A stretch of DNA of 37,711 nucleotides from Streptantibioticus parmotrematis (GTDB lineage: Bacteria > Actinomycetota > Actinomycetes > Streptomycetales > Streptomycetaceae), in contig NZ_JAINVZ010000040.1 in the NCBI RefSeq assembly GCF_019890615.1, forward strand, positions 1 to 37,711, read 5' to 3'. Both the position numbers and the translations under genes were made by a program. Shown piece by piece: positions 32,106 to 37,711 of the stretch (the first letter of the stretch is position 1; the number at the start of each line of letters is the position of its first letter). Under the pieces are notes generated by a model. It searched no databases and was not told the origin of the DNA. It was given only the letters and a program-made list of their open reading frames with translations.

Positions 32106-33043
32106 TGGCTTACCGTGTCGCCGCCTCGGTGGCCCGGCCCGGGCTGACGCCGCTGGCCCAGCAACTGCTGCCGGTCCTCTACCAGCACCGGTTGCTGACG
32201 GTGCGGCAGCTGCACGTGCTGCTGGCGCCGCACGCGGTCACCGACAGCTACGTGCGACGCCAGTTGAGGGGATTGCACGAACTCGGTCTGGCGGCCGCCG
32301 CCCTCCGGTCGAGAAGCCGCCAGGGCGAACAGGTCTGGTACTGCACCGAGGGAGGCGCCGACGTCGTCGAAGCCGGTGGCGAAGCCGCCGTGCGCGCTCA
32401 CCGCATGACCGACCAGACCGCCGCCTCTCAGCTCCAGGAGCACACGCTGGCGGTCAACGACACCGCGATCGCATTCGTCCAGGCCGCCCGGAGGCTCGGG
32501 CACGAGTGCGGGCCGTTGGACTGGGAGGCCGAACGCGCCCACCGCATCCGCGACGGCGCCGCCCGCCTCGGCGGCGACAGCTTCCTGGTCCCCGACGCCG
32601 TGTTGTCCTACACCCGCAACACCCCGACTCAGCGCACGCTGATCACCTGGTTCCTGGAGATCGACCGCGCCACCGAGACCGCGATCCGGCTCGCGGGAAA
32701 GCTGCGCGCTTACGCCCGCTACCTCGACTACATCCCCGCCCCGGGCTTCGGCAGGCCACGGCCCGGCGGCCCGGCGGAGGCCTGGCGCGAGCGCTACACC
32801 GCCTTCCCCCGCCTGCTGCTCGTCTTGACCGGCGCCTCACCCACTGTCCTGACCCGCCGTATCGCGGACGTGCGGGCGCTCGCCGCATCGGACGTGTGGC
32901 TCAGCCACGCGGCCACACGGCTGACCGCCGGCATGACCACCCTTCAGCAACTCCAGACCGACGGGCCGTTCGCACCGGTCGTCACCCCCGTATTCGGGCC
33001 CGCGGCCCGTACGGACGTCCTCATGGCCCCCACCACCACCTGA
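32102..33043 (+). CDS. Replication-relaxation family protein
   Basis: A 313-aa protein of the actinobacterial Replic_Relax family. The N-terminal winged-helix-like segment (LYQHRLLTVRQLHVLLAPHA, then YVRRQLRGLHELGL) precedes EHTLAVNDTAIAF and a nuclease-like core with VPDAVLSY, FLEIDRATET and a following Lys (LAGKLRAYARYLDY). The D-ExD-K pattern resembles restriction-endonuclease-like folds. Such proteins are typical of streptomycete plasmids and integrative elements and may act as relaxases or regulators of transfer. The start (GTG 32102 or ATG 32105) overlaps the ATPase stop. Confidence 0.85.
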   Translation: MMAYRVAASVARPGLTPLAQQLLPVLYQHRLLTVRQLHVLLAPHAVTDSYVRRQLRGLHELGLAAAALRSRSRQGEQVWYCTEGGADVVEAGGEAAVRAHRMTDQTAASQLQEHTLAVNDTAIAFVQAARRLGHECGPLDWEAERAHRIRDGAARLGGDSFLVPDAVLSYTRNTPTQRTLITWFLEIDRATETAIRLAGKLRAYARYLDYIPAPGFGRPRPGGPAEAWRERYTAFPRLLLVLTGASPTVLTRRIADVRALAASDVWLSHAATRLTAGMTTLQQLQTDGPFAPVVTPVFGPAARTDVLMAPTTT

Positions 33044-33066
33044 CCGGCCCCGCGGAGAGGAAGACC

Positions 33067-33486
33067 ATGTTCGGCTTCACGATCACCATCACCCGCACCC
33101 CGCCCCAGGACCGCCTACAGCCGCACGACCGGTGCGCCGAAGCCCCGACCAGCCCGGACACGCCCCTGGTCACCGAGCTGTTCGCCGCCCTCGACCACAC
33201 CCACCGCCTCGGCTGGCTCGCCTCCCGCGAACAACGCCCCGCCGAGTACCGCCACCTCGCCACCGCCCTGCTCAGCCACCTCGTGGACGGCTGGCGCGCC
33301 CAGACCGGCGGCCACGGCACCGTGGAAGACCTGCTGCCCCTCCCCAACCCCGCGCACCGGCAAGCGGCGGCGGATTCACCTCTGCTGACGGGCCCAGTCA
33401 GCAGGGCGGCGGGCGGGCGGCCGCAGGTGGTTACGCCCCGCCCGTCGCGCCGAGCAGAAGGCCAGCGAGGGCGCCGGTCAGCATGA
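33067..33486 (+). CDS. Hypothetical 139-aa protein
   Basis: ATG at 33067 is preceded by GGAGAGG and lies 23 bases after the replication-relaxation gene. The first 80 residues look like real protein (LVTELFAALDHTHRLGWLAS, YRHLATALLSHLVDGW), while the last 35 are Arg/Pro/Ala-rich and run 56 bases into the opposing prepilin peptidase gene. The family is not recognised. It is probably the last gene of the first transfer transcript. Confidence 0.65.
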   Translation: MFGFTITITRTPPQDRLQPHDRCAEAPTSPDTPLVTELFAALDHTHRLGWLASREQRPAEYRHLATALLSHLVDGWRAQTGGHGTVEDLLPLPNPAHRQAAADSPLLTGPVSRAAGGRPQVVTPRPSRRAEGQRGRRSA

Positions 33487-34126
33487 ACGGCGCGAACGGC
33501 AGAGTGGACGTACGGGTGGCCCGTCCCGTGACGAGCAGCATGGCCGCGGCGGCCCCGGCGAGAAAGACTCCCGCGACCGTGCCGGTGAGCAGGGTTCTCC
33601 ACCCGTACCAGCCCATGACCGCCCCCAGCGTCAGGGCGAGCTTCACGTCACCGAAGCCGAGGCCGGAGGGGTTGATGAGCAGCATGACGAAGTACCCGCC
33701 GGCCAGGGCCAGTGCGCCGAGTGCGGCCCGCGGCCAGGAACCGGCGTGTCCGGGCAGCAGCGCGGCAAGGGCCAGCAACACGACGACAGCTCCGGCTGCC
33801 GGGAGGGTCAGGAGGTCCGGGAGCCGGTGGACGCGGATGTCGATGCGGGCCAGCAGCACTCCCCACGGGACGAGCAGGAGCCAGATGGCGACTTCGGGTG
33901 CGGTCCCGGCCGCCTGTGCAACGACGGCACAGGCGAACGCGGTCAGCAGCACCGGCCACCATGCGGGCTGGTCCTGGCTGCGGGTGAGCCACCCTCGCCA
34001 GCCGCAGCGTACGGCCGTGCGCCACGGCTGTCCCGGCGCGCCCGCGAACTGGTGCGCGGCTCCGGGCAGCGTAAGGCCGGTGGCGATGCCCCACAGGACG
34101 GAGGCGCAGATGACGGTGGTGTGCAC
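33431..34126 (-). CDS. Type IV prepilin peptidase (A24 family)
   Basis: A 231-aa integral membrane aspartic protease that removes the leader from type IV-like pilins. Both catalytic Asp are visible, in ARIDIRVHRLPD and GFGDVKLAL, each beside a membrane helix, and about six hydrophobic segments cover the chain. The N-terminal cytoplasmic Cys-rich methylase domain of longer PilD proteins is absent, as in TadV/CpaA. The start is uncertain: GTG at 34126 puts the first helix at once after HTT, and GTG at 34168 is possible. It is divergent from the CpaB/MinD operon; no pilin gene is seen in the window. Confidence 0.85.
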   Translation of the reverse strand: MHTTVICASVLWGIATGLTLPGAAHQFAGAPGQPWRTAVRCGWRGWLTRSQDQPAWWPVLLTAFACAVVAQAAGTAPEVAIWLLLVPWGVLLARIDIRVHRLPDLLTLPAAGAVVVLLALAALLPGHAGSWPRAALGALALAGGYFVMLLINPSGLGFGDVKLALTLGAVMGWYGWRTLLTGTVAGVFLAGAAAAMLLVTGRATRTSTLPFAPFMLTGALAGLLLGATGGA

Positions 34127-34434
34127 GGGGACGACCGTACCGGGCGCGGAATGTGGCGGGGACAGCACTCTTTCGAAGGATGTGGTGGTCGCTGGCCGAT
34201 GGTCTTGCGGTCGACATATAGGGACTTACATCGCGATCTGTATCAGGTGCCCCAACAACCCTTTCGAAAATGACCTATTCGCGTCGTAGGGTGCACCCTA
34301 AGCGGAGAGCAACGGAGCCGTCACGCAAAGCGGCCAAGGGGTCGGTTTCCTTCGTCCTCGGTCACTTCCGAAGCGGCCCGAGTGCTCCGGACGAACCCCC
34401 ATATCCAGTTGAGACAACGCCGGTGGAGGCTCTC
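34127..34434. promoter_or_regulatory. Divergent promoter region with a perfect palindrome
   Basis: This 308-base region separates the prepilin peptidase from the exported-protein/CpaB operon. It contains a perfect 14-base palindrome TAGGGTGCACCCTA at 34287-34300 and two copies of CTTTCGAA (34170-34177, 34261-34268). The palindrome is a candidate operator for coordinated control. No gene is supported here. Confidence 0.45.
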
Positions 34435-35016
34435 GTGGCATTGACGACCCCTCGCTTGGCCAGCAGCCGTTCGGCACTGGCTGCCGCGGCCTTGGCGGGG
34501 CTCACGACCCTGTTGTCAGGCTGCGGATCGCATGGTGGCGCCGACGCGGCCGGCCCATCACCGTCAGCGTCCGCCGCCACGCCGTCCGCTGATCCCACGA
34601 CGACCGCGAAGAACGAACTGCTCGCCGTGTACCGCAAGATGTGGTCGCAGGAAGAGACGCTGTACTCGAGCGGATCCTTCAACGGGGTCGATCTCAACGA
34701 CTACGCCCAGAACAAGGCGCTGTCGAACATCAAGGTCACCGCCGCCTACTACCAGGATCACGGCATCGTGATGCACGGTGCTCCGGTGCTCTCGCCGCGG
34801 GTGACCGCGCTCGACCTGGCCGCGAAGCCGGGGACTGCCACCATCAAGGACTGCGTCGACAGCTCCAAGTATCTGCCGTACTACGGGGATACCGGTAAGC
34901 CGGTCGACATCCAGGGCAGCGCGTCCGCACGCCACATCAACACCTTCCAGGCCCAGTTCTTCGGCGGCAAGTGGTACATCGTCGACTCGTCCATCGACCG
35001 GAGCAGCACGTGCTGA
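34435..35016 (+). CDS. Exported lipoprotein of the pilus/transfer operon
   Basis: A 193-aa lipoprotein: hydrophobic N-terminal region ALAAAALAGLTTLLSGC with the lipobox LSGC near residue 28, then a Ser/Pro/Ala/Thr linker and a globular domain (AVYRKMWSQEETLYSSG; CVDSSKYLPYYGDTG; FFGGKWYIVDS). The domain has a NTF2/SnoaL-like pattern of helices followed by strands, typical of lipoproteins beside such secretion clusters. GTG at 34435 has GGAGG five bases upstream. Its stop overlaps the next gene, so they are co-expressed. It would sit on the outer face of the membrane. Confidence 0.8.
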   Translation: MALTTPRLASSRSALAAAALAGLTTLLSGCGSHGGADAAGPSPSASAATPSADPTTTAKNELLAVYRKMWSQEETLYSSGSFNGVDLNDYAQNKALSNIKVTAAYYQDHGIVMHGAPVLSPRVTALDLAAKPGTATIKDCVDSSKYLPYYGDTGKPVDIQGSASARHINTFQAQFFGGKWYIVDSSIDRSSTC

Positions 35017-35960
35017 CCAAGACGATCGGCGTGACGGCAGCGGGCTTACTCCTTGTGGCCGCGGGGGCGCACGCCGCCGTTGCGGACTCCGGTCCGGGCG
35101 GCGGCGTGGAGTGCCCGCCGAACTCCCCTTTCTGCCTCGTCCACGTGCGCGGGGGCGGCGGCCAGGGCGGCGGCACCCAGGGCGGAGGCGGCGGGCAGGG
35201 CGCGAGCGGCGCCGGCTCGACGACCTGCACGCTGCATCCCCCCTCCGGCCCGAGCCAGACGGTTCCCTGCTCGCGGCCCGGCCTAGGGACGTTCAACCCG
35301 TCCGACGGCTGCTACTGGGAAGTCGACACCCCTCAGCCGCCGGCGAGCGACCCGGCGTGGAACGGCCACAAGCCCGGCGACGGCGCCTTGTACAACGTCA
35401 CCTGCACCTACGACGGCGGGCAGACCGCCGGCGGCACCGAGTGGGCCAAGAACCCGCCCGCAGGTGCCCCCGGTGGTGTCGACCCCGCGCAGCTCGCCCA
35501 GCAGGCGATCAAGAAGTTGCTGCTGTCCGGCCCCGACATCGGGATCGAGCCGGACCCGGCCGGGCAGGGCGGCACGGTCGGCGTGCCGGTGTGGATGTGG
35601 AACCGGCCGAGTCCGAGTACGACCGGCCCGACGTCCGCGAGCGCGGCGGCGGGCGGGATCACGGTGACCGCGACCGCGACAGTGCGGGAAGTCGACTGGG
35701 TGATGGGGGACGGTCACACGGTGGTGTGTGCCAACGCCGGGACGCCGTACCAGGCGTCGTTCGGCATGAAGAAGTCGCCAACCTGCGGATACGTCTACGC
35801 GGATACATCAGCCGACGAGCCGGGCGCCAAGTACCGGATTGTCGCGACGACGACGTGGGCGGTCCACTGGGTCGGCGGCGGCGAGGAAGGTGACGCGACC
35901 ACCACGCGCGCTTCCCAGGTGCAGATCCCGATCGGCGAAGTACAGGTCGTCGGCGGCTGA
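35010..35960 (+). CDS. Secreted glycine-rich protein of the transfer operon
   Basis: A 316-aa protein with a signal peptide (LTKTIGVTAAGLLLVAAGAH, cleavage near AAVA), then a glycine-rich low-complexity tract with GGGGQGGGTQGGGG, and a Cys-containing domain (CTLHPP, DGCYWEVDTPQPP, CTYDGG). The C-terminal part is beta-rich (ITVTATATVREVDWVMGDG) with Cys pairs, resembling PKD-like or Ig-like folds. GTG at 35010 overlaps the lipoprotein stop. Homologues are often labelled ATP/GTP-binding, but no P-loop is visible here. The position suggests an extracellular part of the machine. Confidence 0.8.
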   Translation: MLTKTIGVTAAGLLLVAAGAHAAVADSGPGGGVECPPNSPFCLVHVRGGGGQGGGTQGGGGGQGASGAGSTTCTLHPPSGPSQTVPCSRPGLGTFNPSDGCYWEVDTPQPPASDPAWNGHKPGDGALYNVTCTYDGGQTAGGTEWAKNPPAGAPGGVDPAQLAQQAIKKLLLSGPDIGIEPDPAGQGGTVGVPVWMWNRPSPSTTGPTSASAAAGGITVTATATVREVDWVMGDGHTVVCANAGTPYQASFGMKKSPTCGYVYADTSADEPGAKYRIVATTTWAVHWVGGGEEGDATTTRASQVQIPIGEVQVVGG

Positions 35961-35989
35961 ACAGCCGTCGTGTGATGGAGGAATCCCTC

Positions 35990-36697
35990 GTGAGCAACAC
36001 CTTCTCTCCCCCGCCTGCTGCCGTGCCCGCGCAAGGCCAGCCCGGTGCCCCCGCGAGCGCGCCACGGCTGTTGAAGCAGCGGCGGCGGCGCCCCGGGCTG
36101 ATCGCCTTGTCGGTGGCTTTGATCGCAGGCGGCGGTCTGGCCGGAGCGCTGCTGTACGCGGCGTCCGGGCACCGCAGCAGCGTCGTGGTGGTCGTCAAGG
36201 ACGTGCCGGTGGGCGGGCAGATCACTGCGGACGACCTGGGGCAGGCATCGATCGCGCTGGACCCGCGGGTCAAGGCCGTCTCGGCGTCGAAGGAACGTGT
36301 GCTGGTCGGCCAGCGCGCGGCGGTGGACTTGAAGGCGGGATCGCTGCTGTCGCCGTCGCAGGTGACCCGGCAGTCCCTGATGGGCCCGAGCCAGCAGCTG
36401 GTCGGGGTCTCCCTCAAGCCGTCGCAGCTGCCCGCGAGCCCGCTGTCTCCCGGTGAGCACGTTGTGATCGTCAGCACCCCGGACCCCGACACGATCTCCG
36501 GCACGGGTAAACCGGTGGCGGCGTCCGGCAGTACGCCGACGCTGGACGCCACCGTGGTCGCGGTCGGCAAGCCGGCCGTCGCGACCGGGCAGATCACCGT
36601 CGACGTCGCGGTGGACTCAGTGGACGGCCCGTCCCTCGCGGCCCGGGTGGCCACCGGCGACGTCTCCCTCGTCGTCGCGGCGCAGGACGGCAACTGA
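35990..36697 (+). CDS. CpaB/RcpC-like SAF-domain protein
   Basis: A 235-aa protein with a basic Arg-rich stretch (KQRRRRPG), one membrane helix (LIALSVALIAGGGLAGALLYA) and a SAF domain (VVVVVKDVPVGGQITADDL; GQRAAVDLKAGSLLSPSQV), followed by a Val-rich region typical of CpaB. CpaB proteins assemble the periplasmic part of Tad pili. GTG at 35990 follows GGAGG; the ATG 15 bases earlier has no ribosome site. It lies between the secreted-protein gene and a MinD-like ATPase gene, whose ATG overlaps its stop by one base. Confidence 0.85.
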   Translation: MSNTFSPPPAAVPAQGQPGAPASAPRLLKQRRRRPGLIALSVALIAGGGLAGALLYAASGHRSSVVVVVKDVPVGGQITADDLGQASIALDPRVKAVSASKERVLVGQRAAVDLKAGSLLSPSQVTRQSLMGPSQQLVGVSLKPSQLPASPLSPGEHVVIVSTPDPDTISGTGKPVAASGSTPTLDATVVAVGKPAVATGQITVDVAVDSVDGPSLAARVATGDVSLVVAAQDGN

Positions 36698-37509
36698 TGG
36701 CCGTGATCGCGCTGACCGGCGGACTCGGGTCCCCGGGGGTGACCACCACAGCGCTGGCGCTGCTGATGACCTGGCCGCTGGAGAGCGGGCGGCGGATGAT
36801 CCTCGCCGAGTGCGACCCCGACGGCGGAGCGGTGCTGCCCGGCGCCCTGCAGGGCACGGTGGACAACAACCGCGGGGTACGGCACCTCGCCGTGGCGGTA
36901 CGGCAGGGACAACTGGTGGAGTCGTTCTGGCGGCAGCTGGTGGACCTGACGGACGAGGGCACCGGCGAGCGCACCGTGCTGCCGGGCCTGTGGGATCCCA
37001 CGCACGCGTCGACCATGGGCACCGTGTGGGAAGAGCTGGCCAAGCTGTTCGCCGGGATCGACCAGCACCGCCACGACGTCCTGGTCGACCTCGGGCGCCG
37101 GGGCGCGTTCGGCCCGTCCGCGGTGCTGGCCCAGCGGGCCGATGTGGTGGTGATGGTGGCGCGCAACACGCTGCGCAGTCTTCAGTCGGCGCAGGTCCGG
37201 CTCACCGCGCTGCGTGAGCAGTTGGGCTCTGCCACCGAGATCGCGGTGCTCCTCATCGACGCAGGGCCCTTCCCGCGCCAAGAAGTCGAGCGGCAGCTCA
37301 ACCACCGGGTGGCGGCCGTGCTGCCGTGGCGGCCGGAGCAGGCGGCGGTGCTCTCCGACGGCGCCGATCAGCCACGCCGGTTCGCCTCGTGCGACCTGAT
37401 GCGGGCCGCCCGCACGGCGGCCGCGCCGCTGCAGCAGCTGATCGCGGCCCGCCGAGGGCGGCTCGGCCTGCCGGCAACCGGACAGGGGGCGATGAGCGGT
37501 GCGTGGTAG
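36697..37509 (+). CDS. MinD/TadZ-like ATPase
   Basis: A 270-aa ParA/MinD-fold protein. The nucleotide loop is altered: GGLGSPGVTTTALAL at about residues 8-22 instead of KGGVGKTT, so the first signature Lys is replaced while the TT pair remains. Later segments are CDPDGGAVLPGAL, DVLVDLGRRG and DVVVMVARNTLRSL. TadZ/CpaE proteins with such degenerate loops localise Tad pilus machinery. The start overlaps the CpaB stop (TGATG), and its end overlaps the next gene. It may bind but not hydrolyse nucleotide. Confidence 0.85.
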   Translation: MAVIALTGGLGSPGVTTTALALLMTWPLESGRRMILAECDPDGGAVLPGALQGTVDNNRGVRHLAVAVRQGQLVESFWRQLVDLTDEGTGERTVLPGLWDPTHASTMGTVWEELAKLFAGIDQHRHDVLVDLGRRGAFGPSAVLAQRADVVVMVARNTLRSLQSAQVRLTALREQLGSATEIAVLLIDAGPFPRQEVERQLNHRVAAVLPWRPEQAAVLSDGADQPRRFASCDLMRAARTAAAPLQQLIAARRGRLGLPATGQGAMSGAW

Positions 37510-37711
37510 GCCAGTTCACCCCAACCCGGCCAGTGCGCCGCTGATGGAGCGTCTCGCGGCCCACGGCGTGCGGCTTTCGCCGCCCACCACTCCCCCGGTC
37601 TGGACGCCACCGCCTGCCGGCACCCCCTCCGGGACGGCGGACTCCACCGCCAGCGCAGCGGTGCCGCAGGTGGTCGTGGACTACGCGGCAGTGCGGTTCA
37701 TCAAGAAGGCA
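37499..37711 (+). CDS. Start of a probable CpaF/TadA-type secretion ATPase (partial)
   Basis: GTG at 37499 overlaps the MinD-like gene by 11 bases, and the frame stays open to the window end (71 codons). The visible part begins RGRPVHPNPASAPLMERL, continues with a Pro/Thr/Ser-rich linker, then QVVVDYAAVRFIKK, a helical start that suits the N-terminal region of TadA/CpaF ATPases in actinobacterial clusters. ATG at 37544 is an alternative start. The identification rests mainly on gene order after CpaB and MinD-like genes, because the ATPase core is beyond the window. Confidence 0.55.
   Translation, partial: MRGRPVHPNPASAPLMERLAAHGVRLSPPTTPPVWTPPPAGTPSGTADSTASAAVPQVVVDYAAVRFIKKA

Noticed and set aside
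1-37711. tRNA, rRNA and attachment-site duplications
   Set aside because: No cloverleaf, rRNA segment or long direct repeat typical of att sites was noticed while reading; a dedicated tRNA scan could not be run.

Overview
The window looks like accessory DNA of a Streptomyces or a close relative. It is very GC-rich, GTG and TTG starts are common, genes are tightly packed with ATGA, GTGA and TGATG overlaps, and typical streptomycete families occur: Prim-Pol, replication-relaxation protein, PF04672 methyltransferase, XRE/TPR regulators and an HFCD flavoprotein. A replication module at one end, a secretion/transfer module at the other, and degraded transposase and gene fragments between them suggest a large (possibly linear) plasmid, an integrative element or a chromosome arm.

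Layout. (1) 110-3484, minus strand: replication operon of Prim-Pol, SF3-type helicase, a 133-aa protein and a 40-aa protein, joined by 4-base overlaps, with a 35-aa reading frame further on. Upstream of it, 3498-3929 holds iteron-like repeats and is the best candidate replication origin. (2) 4340-8260: small hypothetical proteins, a broken SRAP gene, two tandem exported proteins with TTG starts, and an IS5-type transposase remnant. (3) 8261-12759: a mutasome-like operon, an error-prone DnaE2-type polymerase coupled by ATGA to a Y-family-like protein that lacks the N-terminal catalytic part, with a repeated SOS-type half-site upstream. (4) 12898-17100: an unknown 356-aa protein, an HNH-type lipoprotein, a 59-aa protein, and an ECF-like sigma factor coupled to a 227-aa partner.

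(5) 17538-23157, minus strand: a compact eight-gene operon containing a 63-aa protein, a resolvase-like protein, a PF04672 methyltransferase, a 25-aa hydrophobic peptide, a radical SAM enzyme with extra cysteines, an acyl carrier protein, a FabV-type enoyl reductase and a polyprenyl-synthase-like protein with a degenerate second Asp motif. A divergent XRE/TPR regulator (23438) lies across a region with three dyads. I recognise no described pathway with this set, and this is the best candidate for an undescribed system: probably biosynthesis or modification of an acyl, prenyl or peptide product.

(6) 24931-29123: a 2H phosphoesterase, a TmrB-like P-loop protein, gene fragments, an HFCD flavoprotein preceded by a frameshifted regulator, and an exported SH3-like protein. 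(7) 29362-37711: a transfer/pilus module with a small membrane protein, a VirD4/TraG-like ATPase, a replication-relaxation protein, a divergently placed type IV prepilin peptidase, an exported lipoprotein and a glycine-rich secreted protein, a CpaB-like SAF protein, a MinD/TadZ-like ATPase and the start of what is probably a CpaF/TadA-type ATPase. This mixes conjugation and Tad-pilus components. Start sites were chosen from ribosome binding sites and overlaps. Family assignments come from motifs and remembered family features; no database search was run.
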